Position numbers and translations under genes: made by a program
The notes under the pieces: model-generated
Database searches by the model: none
What the model was told of the DNA's origin: nothing
Seen by the model: the letters and a program-made list of their open reading frames with translations, nothing else
Shown: positions 1-11,700 of the stretch, one piece after another
Layout of the letters: each line of letters opens with the position of its first letter
Numbering within the stretch: position 1 is the first letter of the stretch
From: Nageia nagi
Lineage: Eukaryota; Pinophyta
DNA length: 64,000 nucleotides
Direction: 5' to 3'
Assembly (NCBI GenBank): GCA_050084985.1
Contig: JBITNC010000001.1
Coordinates: forward strand, 30,256,001-30,320,000

Positions 1-440
1 TACATGGAATCAAAATACACATCTTGCTAAACATATCCATAATAACAAATAAATAGTAATGACCCTTCTTAGTCATAAGAAATCCTACCACAAAATCCAT
101 TGAGATACACTCCCATGGATGTGAAGGTACTAAAAGTGGCTGATACAACCTCAATTTCTTGTTACTTGCTTTGCTAGTGCAACATAAAGAATACCCCTTT
201 ATGTACTTCACAACTTGATCTTACATATTTGGCCAATAAACATACCTTTGCAAATTGTACAATATCTTTCCAATGTCAAAATGTCTTGCAATCTTTGAAA
301 TATGTGCTTCACTAATCATTCCAATCCTTTTACCTACAAGTACACATAATGCATTAAAAGGATAAAGAAGTTCATTTTGCAAATGAAAATCATCCAAATA
401 CTCATACTTGGACCTAGATGAATACAATTGCTCATACACT
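1..440 (-). pseudogene. Integrase N-terminal part of A3
   Basis: Reading leftwards from about 439, the protein shows the HHCC zinc-binding region of gypsy integrases: the ISEAHISKIARHFDIGK block, an LQRY-x-YWP block, then the Cys pair, of which the first is Tyr here (YSLCC). The beginning of the catalytic core follows (a WECISMDF-like block near 95-125) before the window ends. It would have joined element cDNA to host DNA in the nucleus. It has an in-frame stop and a lost Cys, so it is non-functional. The closest relative in the window is the A1 integrase near 40.5 kb. Confidence 0.8.
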
Positions 441-739
441 TCCCAAATTCTAGATCCTTCACATATGCCTCTAAAAATGACTCAAATAGAAAAGGAAGAA
501 ATTTTAGCATTAAGAGGGAACTTATTGGACCCTATTTCCACATCATTGGTGGCTTAAACATAGTGCTGCACACTGCTAATAGTGTGGAATCTTTGGTTAT
601 ATGTGGTCTAAAAAGCATGTCAACAACCTTATTCTATATTTCTTTCTTATACTTGATCACTATATGAATTTGTTATAGAAAACTCATCCATATATAGTGT
701 CTAGTTTGTTGCAATTTTGATTGAGTTTGTAAATACTTT

Positions 740-1000
740 AATAGTTAATGATTAGTATGAATGATTTTTTCTTTCTTCATTAAGTAATGTTTCCACTTTT
801 TAATAGCTTGAACCAATGCATATATTTCCTTATCATAAGTAGTATAATTCAAAATAGCCCCACTAAAGTTTTCAGAATGATAGCAAATTATTTTATCTTC
901 TTGTAACAAAATGGCTCCCATAGCATAGCCACTTGCATAAGTCTCCACTTTAAATGCCTTCTACAAATTAGGAAGTACTAGCATAGGTGCACTAATAATC
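740..1000 (-). pseudogene. RNase H domain of A3
   Basis: The minus-strand reading gives a YASGYAMGAILLQ block, ICYHSENFSGAILNY, then YDKEIYALVQAIKKWKHYL. This matches the gypsy RNase H core, in which A-S-D-Y-A-M-G is typical; the catalytic Asp of that block is Gly here. It follows RT directly, as usual. It would have degraded the RNA strand during reverse transcription. It is a remnant, with the reading frame ending shortly after the HTNH block. Confidence 0.8.
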
Positions 1001-1119
1001 TTTTGCTTCAAAGTGTCAAAAGATGTTTATTGTTGTTTTTCCCATTGGAAAACTTGCCTCTTGTCAGTTACATCATGTAATGGTGTAGCAATATGAGAAA
1101 AATTAATAATAAACTTTTT

Positions 1120-1815
1120 CAAATATTGGATAGCACCAAATTAAATCCTTACTTTAGTTACATTATATGGCCTTGGCCAATCTACTATAGAACTTACTTT
1201 ACTAGGATCTATCTTAAGTTTTCTATAACTAATAACATGGCCTAAATACACCAAAGACTCTTTTTCAAACACACATTTTGAATGTTTCAATAACAAATTC
1301 TCTCTATGTAAAGTTTGAAACACTTGTATAAGATGTAAAATTTGTTCTTCCCAAGTAGAACTACAAACAAGAATATCATCCAAGTATACAATAACAAAAG
1401 AATGAATTAGTGGATGAAGTACATCATTCATTACCCTCATGAAAGTAAATGGTGCATTGCAAAAACCAAATGGTAAAACAAGTCACTTAAATAGGCCTTA
1501 TCTTTTCTTGAAAGTAGTTTTCCAAATGTCCTCATCCTTAATTCTAACTTGGTGATATCCACTCCCCAAGTCTAGTTTTGTGAATAATCTTACCCTTGCA
1601 ATTGATCCAAAAGATCATCTATTTGAGGAAAAGGATAGTAATTTTTTATGGTGATTTTGTTTAATGCTCTATAGTCAATGCACATTATCCAAGTTTGATC
1701 CTTCTTGAGAACCAAAAAAATAGGTGATCCACATGGAGATGTACTTGGTCTAATCACTCCTTGATCAACTAACTCTTGAATCTACCTCCTTATCATTCCT
1801 TTCTCCAAAATTGAT
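1120..1815 (-). pseudogene. Reverse transcriptase of A3
   Basis: From about 1810 leftwards on the minus strand the RT blocks appear in order: [16 protein letters not shown][16 protein letters not shown], [10 protein letters not shown], and then the catalytic [11 protein letters not shown] block with YLDD at 1375-1386. LGHVIS and the KIDPSKV thumb region follow. The YLDD Asp pair is intact, but stops and a frameshift between the fingers and palm break the frame, so only short pieces remain open. It would copy element RNA into DNA in virus-like particles. Confidence 0.85.
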
Positions 1816-2289
1816 TATTGATACAAGGCTACGTTGGGAAATAAAGCATTAGGTAACAATTGAATATCATGCTATATATTTTACATAGGAGGTAATCTCT
1901 ATGGCTCTATAAATAAGCTAGTAAACTTCAGAACAAATCATGCATTTTTTCCTCTCTTTTACATGTCCATGGTAGCCTAAAATCAGTATTGCACATCATT
2001 GATAGCATGAGATTCACCTTACCCAAGGTTCCTATTTTCACCATGATCAAAATAAACTTTTTAGAAGCATTCATAAGACATTATACATGACTAATAGTGA
2101 CTAAAGGTAGCTTTTTCTAACTTTTATGTGTACTAGTTAGAAATATCTTTCCATATTTCACTCATCATAATTTATTCAATCTTTTATAATAAATGCCATC
2201 TCTATCCCACATATAAGAGTTACCAAGAATAACATCACAAATGTCTAAAGGAACAACATCAACCACAACTTCATCAATGTACTTTGCAT

Positions 2290-2510
2290 AAATAGTAAAT
2301 TTCTAACTTACATTGCTTAGTGACTTGCAAACTAGCATTGTGATGCACCCAACCCAAAGGATATGGATTTGGATGGTTGAAAGTTTCCAATCCAAAATTA
2401 CTTACCATATTCTTTGAAATCAAATTTTCTTGAGAACCCAAATCAACAATGCAATCTACTTTGGTTTTCTTGATTTGGATTTTGAGGTGGAATAATTGAA
2501 TCCTTTATTC
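2290..2510 (-). pseudogene. Aspartic protease region of A3
   Basis: The minus-strand reading contains VDCIVDLGSQENLIS followed by HPNPYPLGWVHHNASLQV. D-x-G-S is the aspartic protease active site of this gypsy family, and the PYPLGW block downstream is shared with A1 (38.5 kb), B1 (27.0 kb) and B2 (21.3 kb). The protease would cleave the Gag-Pol polyprotein. The active-site motif survives, but the frame around it is interrupted by stops. Confidence 0.75.
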
Positions 2511-2559
2511 TTTAATGTCTTGAGGTTATTGAACCTTTTGAATGGCTGAATAATTTACT

Positions 2560-3635
2560 TTCTCATCCACATTTGAACTTCCCTAAATATCATCACATCT
2601 AATAACCATAGCATTAGTTTTATCCTTATTTCTATGTTTATATGGATGTAATTTTGGATGCAATTTCCAACATTTATCATCAACATGACCATCTTTATCA
2701 CAATGAATACAATTCCTACCATCACCTTCTTTCTTTGAAATATTAGTGGTATTAGTTTCTTACTTACCTTTTCCTTTATCTTGATATTTACCTTTCTCTT
2801 CTCCTTGCCTTGAATTAGAAGCCTTATTGGATTCATCATATTGTCTCCTTTCTTTACCATCATCCTCTAAGTATTGTGCTTGCACACACACTTGATCAAG
2901 ATTCGTAGGATTAAACAAAATGACTATGTAAACCTCCAATATACTTCATTAAAATTTTAAGATCTTTTAGTGAAATCCCAAGCAAATTAGCTTGTTTCCT
3001 AAATTTTGTAGTGTATTCTTGAACATTTTGCCCTCTTTATTTTCTAAAGAATTTTCATTTCATCAATTATTTATTATGATGTCCCAATGGATAGATTTAT
3101 CTCTTAACAACTCCTTAAATTCATTTAAAGAAAATATTTTATATAAGTGTTCATGATTAAGAGTTTCTACATAGCTTTCCCACCAAACTAAAGCATGTAC
3201 ACTCATCTTTAATCTATCAAAAGAGATTTTATCAACATCATTTACAACACCATGAATTTAGAAATAAACCTCTAATTATTTCAACCAATTGTTCACCTTT
3301 TTTGCATCAACCTCTCTTCCAAAACTAGGAATGTCCACTTTAGCCTCCACTTTGAATGGAACTCTATTTGATGAAGATGATGAATCATGTCTTCCAACTA
3401 CATCATGATATATTTGATGTACATTTGCATTTTCTCTAGTAGCCAACTAAGCTAAATGATTCTCCATTATTGAAAACCTCCTTTCAAAATTAGCATCCAT
3501 TATCATGTGTATAGGCAATTGTTGCTCCTTTGCATTATCCATTATAGTCTCTCTACCTCTTAAGCTAATTTTAGGATCCTCTAGAATCAACTCAAGCCTT
3601 TGAGATCTCCTCCTAAATATAAAAAAACATGCCAC
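2560..3635 (-). pseudogene. Gag of A3 with CCHC zinc knuckle
   Basis: The frame runs from a candidate Met at about 3635, through MDNAKEQQ near 3540 and RRFSIMENHLA, into the capsid part (FKVEAKVDIPSFG-like near 3320). It ends in a zinc knuckle at about 2655-2735 reading CIHCDKDGHVDDKCWKLH, a CX2CX4HX4C box with all four ligands. Gag would form the particle shell and bind RNA. Several stops and indels interrupt the capsid region. A1 carries the same knuckle in mutated form. A longer open frame at 2555-2863 lies out of register with the knuckle and is a shadow. Confidence 0.8.
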
Positions 3636-3684
3636 TAGCTACGTGGAATTCCTAAAATTTCAACCCCAAATTTTAGTAACACAA

Positions 3685-3696
3685 GCTTTGATACCA
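3685..3696 (-). promoter_or_regulatory. Primer-binding site of A3 (initiator tRNA-Met type)
   Basis: Read on the minus strand this is TGGTATCAAAGC, two bases inside the LTR end. It matches the common plant element primer site TGGTATCAGAGC, complementary to the 3' end of initiator tRNA-Met, with one mismatch. Confidence 0.75.
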
Positions 3697-3698
3697 TG

Positions 3699-4425
3699 TG
3701 ATCCATAATCATTGGATGTTTATAGCATATTCAAATCCTTATTTATAGATTCAAATAAAAATATATTCACCATTATGAGATCATACAAATTGCATATAAA
3801 TTTGAAAACTGCACAATATAAATCATAAACTAGCAATCTCAAACACACAATAAGATCAACACAATGATTTACATGGTTCACCCAATTATGGCTAATCTAG
3901 CATGGAATTGGAGCCTTCCCTTGTCATTATATATAGAAATTAAAATATTACATGTATAGATAAATACCATCAACAATATGGTAATACAATCTCCTACAAT
4001 TACTGTAATGTCCTATAGAAAGAAGAAACAATATAAGAACTATAATAATTTTGGAATCACTCTTGGTCTTCATTCAAACTATTACAATTCTAAAGCTTAA
4101 AATCTTAAAATACCATTCATTAAGAATTCAATGGAATGGTATGCTCTCTAATAAGTCTCAAATCACCTCATAAACACCTTCTTGACATTAGTTATGGAAG
4201 CTCAATTAGTTCAACACATCAATGTCCCTTAGACTCCCACTACTAACTCATCAAATTGCATGTAGCTGGTAGCCTAGATTCAAGTTTTATTGCACACCAC
4301 TAGTGGCCTAAAACTAAATGTGGATCAACTCCAAATTTTGGTATTCGATCTATCTCCAAGCATAGATACCTCTAGATTGAGTACTACTCTTAAAAATATA
4401 ATGTAACATGATCTAATTCAAATCA
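3699..4425 (-). repeat. 5' LTR of A3 (727 bp)
   Basis: On the minus strand the LTR begins TGATTTGAATTAGATCA at 4425 and ends ATTATGGATCA at 3699, giving TG...CA ends. It aligns along its length with the A1 LTRs (16300-17013 and 41848-42541), including the start block and the GTACTCA-x8-GAGGTAT block. It supplied promoter and polyadenylation signals for the element. Confidence 0.85.
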
Positions 4426-4861
4426 ACTCTTTTAGTCATGAAGATGATACTTAACCCTAGAAAGCCTTTTATTTATCATATTAATCTTAGAGCCCATGTT
4501 AGTTAGATAATGATTAGATTATTGATAATGGAGATAGAGTTGTAATGACCACTTTCAATATACTATTATGTGACTTGTTCACAAGATATGGTAAATCCAA
4601 CTTATAGTTATACAAGCCTACCCTTATTTTAACACTTGACTAGTATAGATTTTAGGAAAATTAAAAATTTTAAAATTTTTCTTCGTATAGCTCACATTAG
4701 TAGGATTTAATAAATTTATGAAATTTTAAAAAAAAATAACCACATTGCATTGCATGATAAAGTAATTACCTAGACATATATGTTTCTTGATGCACATTTA
4801 CAAAGTTGTAAAAAAGATAACCACATCATATTACATTATCTTAATTCAACATTTTTTTATC
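4426..4861. other. Gene-free AT-rich spacer
   Basis: I see no open frame, repeat unit or element terminus here; it is the flank of the A3 LTR. Confidence 0.5.
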
Positions 4862-5140
4862 TAAATTGTAAATTCCTAAACCTCTAAATCTTAAAACCCT
4901 AAAACTTAAGCCCCTAAATATTAAATTCCAAAACCTCTTAAACCCTAAATCCTAATCCTTAAATCCTAATCCCTAAACCTATATCCTAAACCCTATACCC
5001 TCAAACCTAAACTTTGCACCCTAAATTATATACCCTAAACCCTAGATACTAAATTGTAAACTCTATACCCTAAACCTTAAACCCTATACCCTAAACCCTA
5101 AAAAATAAACCCTAAACATTAAACCATAAATTGTAAACTT
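4862..5140. repeat. Degenerate interstitial telomeric tract, (CCCTAAA)-type
   Basis: About 280 bp is built from CCCTAAA, the complement of the plant telomere unit TTTAGGG, and close variants (CCTAAAC, CCCTATA, CCCTAAT). Runs such as ACCCTAAACCCTA occur near 5090-5100. Spacing and unit sequence are decayed, so it is an old internal tract and not a live chromosome end. Confidence 0.8.
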
Positions 5141-8100
5141 GTAATATCCCCATTTTTACATATTTTTATCAATATTTATATAATTGGATCAAAATAATGT
5201 AAATTCCACTTAAAGATTCAATAAAGATCTAATTATGGAATAAATAGCCCTATTATTTATTTATTTTTAATTAGTTGCCAAAATTCCAATTAATGATGTA
5301 TTTGTTATCACCAAGACAACTATAAATGTAAATGCAATGTTAATCTTATTGAATGAGGTATTGCATATTATAGCCTTGATGATTGGAATATTAGCATTAA
5401 ATGGATCTCTAGTCACTAGTGCTCTCCTCTTCGAGGTAAAGTATCTCGTTAGGTGATTGCACCAACTATAAAGATATTTGTAACTCCAAGGATAAATTTG
5501 ATAAGCATTGGTGATCTAAATGCAAGTAAATAATCCTAGGACATTTACATTAGGATTTTGAGGGTCCCAAGATCCCATGTTGGCTACCTAGGCACATGGA
5601 TTGATGGTGTTGATCACAAGGCACTCCAAAATCATCTCCTCTTGGATGTTGGATTTTTTGGACCCTCATATGTGATTTAACTTATCCCAAGGCTTTCCAT
5701 CTTAGTCATTGAATATAGGAGCATAGATATCACATATCTCCACCATTGGATCATCCCAAAGTAAGATTGTAAGATGATCATCCTCATTTATAAAAGGAGA
5801 ACTCATAGAAATTATTAGATATGCTAAATATGATTATAAACCCTTTTATTTTAGATTGAGTGCAAGATCTATCTTTGCCACTTATGATATGACCTACATT
5901 TGAGGTATCATAGGGGGAGGAGGCTACCTTCAAATTTACTCTAGCCATCTTGAGAGGAAAATTATTGGTTCCATCATAGTTACTACATAAAAAACCTAGT
6001 CTTGTCTCACTACTTCTAGGATTGGTGAGGCCTTGGATCCATCTGAAACAACCCAATAGAAGAAATTATTGGTACAAAATCCATTGGTTGATAAAAATAT
6101 TATAGTTTCTTTACTCTTGCTATATTCAATACAATTACATTCTATTGTTGAAATATCATTATTTATCTCTCTATGGTTGGACAATAGATTATGGAGTAGT
6201 CTTTTCATTATTTTTGCATCATTTTTGGTCCAAACTGGGACATTGCATCTAGGGTAATGTTTGCATTGTTTACTTGTTATGTTTGCCCTCTGATAGATAT
6301 GTTGGAATATTGGGAGAGGTAATTTGCATTATTGAAGTTACTAATTGATCCATAATTAGGTGTTGGATCTAGAAGTGTATTTTCATAATTTAAAATCCAA
6401 TTTTTCTTCACTACCTATACATTCTAGGTTTGGGTGTAAAGTTTTAGAATATCATTACAAAATTCATTAATTCTAGCTAGACATTGAAATACTTGCACAA
6501 TTTTGAGCTTACTTAGCTAGTTTGAAGGTTGGAATCCAAATGTTCCTCTCTTAGGGCATGTTTAAGTATTGAGTCCAAAAATGCTCATCATAGTGGTATT
6601 TGAGCCAAAAATATTAAATTCTATAGGGAATCAAGGGAATTTTTCTTAGAGGATTTTGAGAGAAGTTAAAGAGAGACTAAAGTATAAATACCAACATCAT
6701 AGTGGTATCATATATGAAGAATTATTTAAGAGTAGTTAGAGATCTTACCCTTACTACTAGAAAATAATTAAGGAGTTGTTGCTAAAGGAAATTGTTAGAG
6801 GAGTTGGAGAAGCTATAGAAGACTCATTATGATATTCTTCTAGATCACATTACTAGTTTCTAAGAGTTATTCTTATCCTATTAAGGAGTGGATGTAATGC
6901 ATCCACTAATTATCATCAACCAAAGCTCTAAATTTTTGACATAATTTTTTTTTATAAATGTTAGACTTGAATGATGTAGGAATGAATCAGGCGATCCCAC
7001 ATGAGCTTTATATGCTACTAGCTAGCTCAACACTCACATGGTAAGATTGGTTAAGAACCCAAGGTAACCAACCTTGATAAATTTTTTTTATGTTCACTTT
7101 TCAACTCTCACCTTGTTGAAAAGATGCCTCAAAAGTAACCTCACCATTCCTATTACATGTCCTATGTGTAATAGGCTTTTTGATTATGGCATTTTAGTTT
7201 TCTACTCATGGCCCATAACAACCAAGAGATTGTACTTCCACTAAGTTAGTCATCATCTCTTGATGATAATCTCCATCTCATAGGAGCAATTAACTTATCT
7301 TAAGCAAGCTTCCTTATGCATAGGTAGCATCATCTATGGAACAATCATCATACCCTTATCTACTAACTATAAGTGATATGACTACTAGTTACCCTCATCT
7401 AGTAATAGTATTTTTTTATTGCTATCCTCACCTATCAGGGGATATGAGTACTAACCTACCCATAACTATTAGCTAGTCCCACCATGTGGTTCGACATCTC
7501 TATGCCCATAGCTTGGGGAGCCATGGATACTAAATAATATCCTTGAGTGGTTGTTTAGTGTAATCTATTTTGAATGTGTTAACAAAAAGAACCACCTATG
7601 TTCTACTAACCATAAACTAATATTTTCGATAGTGAAGTGGTACAAGACAAGTTCTAAGATTTAACACCATTCATTTTTGTCAAAATTTTTTATTATAGGC
7701 TTACTCAAAAAGTCACATGTTTTCTTATTTATCTCATATGCATTGTATCATGTATACAGATCCACTTTTTAAAGGATCTCTTGAATACATAAAGTAACAA
7801 GTTATGAGGAAAGATCTAGCCATTATTGCTACAAAAGTAATGTACCCTATGTGGTCCTCACATAAGGAATATTCCTTTTGTTTATCATCTAGAAAGGTAG
7901 GTTTACTTGGCAAAGGTTCTTTTTTATTTTTCTTGCATTTATCCAAAAAGAGTCTTGAATGATTCCATTTATCTAATGGGGTCCCATTGATATCTAATTT
8001 GATCTCAAGAGTCTCTAAAATATCCCAAATGCTTTTAAATTATCTTTTAGAACCCTAATTCTAAATTAGGATTATTTTCTAATCAATCTACTTCTTTATA

Positions 8101-9042
8101 AGTTTTGCTAAACTCATTTACTTCATCAATTTATATTACTTATTAATCATTTTCATAAAACAAATAGTAATTCCTACTCCTAGTAATCCATATAATCAGT
8201 AATAATTGTAGTATTTGATAACCATAATTAAAAGAAGCTCATTAAATCACAATACTAATATTTTTAGTAATCTACAATATTCATTAATTAATATCTAATA
8301 TAATCCATCTATGAAATGTATGAATGAAATTTACTTTCATAAACTTTGAAACTTATATAATTTATTACAAGTAGAGATCATGCATTATACAAAGGCAATT
8401 CAATTATAATACAACTCATTTAATCACTAATGCAATCTTTGTGAACAATCATGCTATTTCATATCCAATGAATTTGTAATTCAAATTTATTCATATCATA
8501 TGGTTTTGACCATTGTATCAACTGTCAAACATATCCATCAATCTTCATGCAATGAGTATCGAACATCCCTTTGGAGCTTGGTGGTGGATTGAGTGCTAGG
8601 AGGGAGGAGGATTAGGACAACCCTTTTAAAACTTGACCAATATTCAAATGAATTTAACTATAGATCTTAGGAGAAATTATCTCATTTCCTTGGTCAATGT
8701 ACATTAATCCATTATTTATTTGCCCTATAATTAATCCATCTTAAATAATTAAATTATTCACAATAAGGTCTTGGATACCTTAATAATTAATTTACGTAAT
8801 TGGTACCATATGAATTATTTTACTAAATATTATACAAATACCATAATATCAAGACCATAGTTCATTTAATGTAAGATTATAAAGAGTTCTTGAATTACTT
8901 ATTAAAAATATTAAATATAACTTATCACCTTATTAGATACTGATTAGTTTAATTGAAAAAATTAGATAATAACAAGTAAACATATTTTTATTAATTCATC
9001 TTTCCCTACTTTCACATGAATTTGACAATATTTCTTTACTAA
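5141..9042. other. Long AT-rich stretch without a supported gene
   Basis: Only short open frames occur (for example 5784-6056 and 7734-7946, both minus) and I recognise no domain in them. A TGTAATATCCCC block at about 5151 resembles an LTR start, but I found no partner. The segment is probably decayed repeat. Confidence 0.5.
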
Positions 9043-10272
9043 GATAATAAACATCATATTAAGACTTTAATAAAATTCATATCAAAATAAATTCATTAAA
9101 CTTTAGCTTAAAGACATAAGGAGAAATATTTGACTAGTCTCCTTAAAATATCATAATACAATTTGTACATGAAATTTTTCACTCCTACATCTGAATAAAG
9201 GGAGAATAACAAAAGAAAATTCCACTCTTTTACTTTTTAAAGAAAAATACATGGTACCAACTTTTAAATAAAATAACCACTATGTCTCTTCAAATGCTAC
9301 AACACTTCAATCAATAATTAATTATATGTAACTTTATCAAACATTATAATAAACATCATATTAAAAATTTAATAAAATTCATATCAAAATAAATTCATTA
9401 AATTCTAACTAAAGGCATAAGGAGAAATATTTGACTAGTCTCCTTAAAATATCATAATACAATTTGTACATGAAATTTTTCACTCCTACATCTGAATAAA
9501 GGGAGAATAACAAAAGAAAATTCCACTCTTTTACTTTTTAAAGAAAAATACATGGTACCAACTTTTAAATAAAATAACCACTATGTCTCTTCAAATGCTA
9601 CAACACTTCAATCAATAATTAATTATATGTAACTTTATCAAACATTATAATAAACATCATATTAAAAATTTAATAAAATTTATGTCAAAATAAATTCATT
9701 AAATTCTAACGAAAGGCATAAGGAGAAATATTTAACTAGCCTCCTTAAAATATCATAATACAATTTGTACATGAAATTTTCCACCCCTACATCTAAATAA
9801 ATGGAGAATAACAAAAGAAAATCACACTCCTTTATATTTTAAAGAAAAAGATATGGTACCAACCTTCAAATAAAATAACCACTATGTATCTTCAAATGCT
9901 ACAACACTTGAATCAATAATTAATTATATAAAACTTTATCAAACATTTAATAAACATCATATTAGGAATTTAATAAAATTTATGTCAAAATAAATTCATT
10001 AAATTCTAACTAAAGGAATAAGGAGAAATATTTGACTTGCCTCCTTAAAATATCATAATATCATTTGTACATGAAATTTTCCACCTTACATCTAAATAAA
10101 TGGAGAATAACAAATGAAAATCCCACTCTTTTACTTTTTAAAGAAAAAGATATGGTACCAATATTTAAATAAAAGAACCATTATGTCTCTTCAAATGGTT
10201 CAACACTTGTAACAACAATTAATTCTATGAAGCTTTACCAAACATTATGATGAACATCATATTAAATATTTC
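9043..10272. repeat. Tandem satellite, about four copies of a ~300-bp unit
   Basis: The landmark block ending in CTAG/TTG + CCTCCTTAAAATATC recurs at about 9132, 9432, 9733 and 10033, a period of 300-301 bp. Each unit also carries CATGAAATTTTTCACTCC, an ATGGTACCAA block and an AAACATCATATTA block. Units one and two are almost identical, while three and four have drifted and share their own variants (TCTAAATAAATGGAG). No protein is encoded. It could be a local satellite seed or part of a larger repeat. Confidence 0.9.
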
Positions 10273-11219
10273 AAAATAAGACTACCTTAATTAGGCAACA
10301 AAAATGTAAAAGAATGCACCTTGACTTGAATAGAAAAGAGAGACTTTTTTTCTTCACATAACTCTGCACCAAGCTTGGGAATAACCAAAACAAAATGAAA
10401 ATAGCAAGATATAAATAGGTAGGTTTTTCTAAAGCACTACTCATTTATTTATAGTTAAAGGGGCTCAAATGTGTCCAAATGGATGTCTCCTCACACCCTT
10501 AATAATTTTTGGTTAGGTTTGCTTAAAGTTGGAGATGATGGTAATGGCATTTAATACTTTAGAATCTTCTTCATTAGGTAAAAATTTAGTACCAATTCTT
10601 ATCCATACCTAACACAAAAATACAAAACTAGGTAGGATCATTACTTTATTATTTTCTTAGCTATTAAATATCATGTAATACCATAAGGAGACCTTAGTCT
10701 CTATCTAATAGTGTTTTTACTATTAGACCTATATGGCAATAATATGGACACCCATATTCAACTTTTACCCCATTAAATTTATGTTTCTAACCTTATATAA
10801 ATTTTTAGATTTAAATAAGGTAAATTCTCTTTTTCCTTCCATTTCAAAATTTGAATTTCAAAAATACCAAACAAGACAAAACTTTAGAGTAAGGTTAATC
10901 CACACATTTTTGCAAACATATTTTCATCAAGAAATTAATAATCACAATAATTATTCTACATGCATCTACATGATTTACAATGGTTATAGGGTGTGTCAGC
11001 AAATTCTAAAATGTAAAGCTTTAAGGAGGTTCATATAGCTTGAAAAGGTACATTATCAAAAAAAAATTCAATTTTCATTTCAATTTGAAGTTCATTCTTG
11101 ATTTACTTTTGAGTTTGATGTAGGAATGAGGTGTACTTAAAGAGTCCAAGCCCATTTAGAACTAGACATTGGTGTTTTGGAGCTATTTTGGTAGCTCATT
11201 TGATATTTTAATATTCCTT
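10273..11219. other. Spacer without a supported gene
   Basis: It is AT-rich with one open frame at 10733-11038 (plus) whose product is low-complexity and unrecognised. I regard that frame as chance. Confidence 0.5.
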
Positions 11220-11700
11220 TAAGGAGGATGTTGGTATTCTATAGACATTTTTTATGCCCAAAGATGCATTTTAGGACCATCATGAGGTAGATGTTGGTAT
11301 TTTACGGAGGTTTTAATACTTGAAGTTATGTTTCAAGACCATTATAGGCTAGAAATTACATTTCTAAGTCACTAGAGGATGTACATTGTATTACTAAGGG
11401 TATTTTTGAGCTTAGCCTTACATTTTGAGCTCTTTGGAAGGAAAATGTTGTGAATTGAGCACTTTTTGGAGGCCAATTCTACATTTTAGGCTACTTGAAG
11501 GAGAATGTTGGCCAACTAGGAAGATTTTAAGGCTTACACTATATTTCAAAGAAAATTTAAGGTGGAAGTTAGTACATTGGAGGTATTTTGAGGTTCATGA
11601 TGGTTTTCAATATAAAATGGAGCTATTTTAGAGGATATGTCAGTATTTTGAGAATCCCCAAGGCTAGATATTGAGTTTTTTTTAAGTTTTTGAGACTTTT
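11220..11700. repeat. Degenerate ~60-65-bp tandem repeat field
   Basis: A loose unit recurs about seven or eight times: GGAGGATGTTGGTATT, then a TTTTxAGG stretch, then ACATTTxAGGAC-like sequence. Recognisable starts lie near 11223, 11287, 11376, 11437, 11500, 11560 and 11630. Units share perhaps two thirds of their bases, so the array is old. No protein is implied. Confidence 0.5.

Larger units (their letters stand above)
1..4425 (-). mobile_element. Ty3/gypsy LTR retrotransposon A3 (family A), cut by left window edge
   Basis: On the minus strand the order is 5' LTR (3699-4425), primer-binding site, gag, protease, RT, RNase H and the start of integrase, which is the Ty3/gypsy order. The 3' part lies off the window. 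The same family recurs as A1 at 16300-42541, with alignable LTRs and proteins. All domains are broken by stops and small indels, so this is a dead copy. The five bases outside the LTR (4426-4430, ACTCT) would be the target duplication, but the partner is outside the window. Confidence 0.9.

Noticed and set aside
2555-2863. 102-codon open frame at the A3 zinc-knuckle region
   Set aside because: It is out of frame with the CCHC knuckle, which is the conserved reading there; a shadow frame.
4862-5140. Chromosome end
   Set aside because: The repeats are degenerate and flanked on both sides by normal sequence, so the tract is interstitial.
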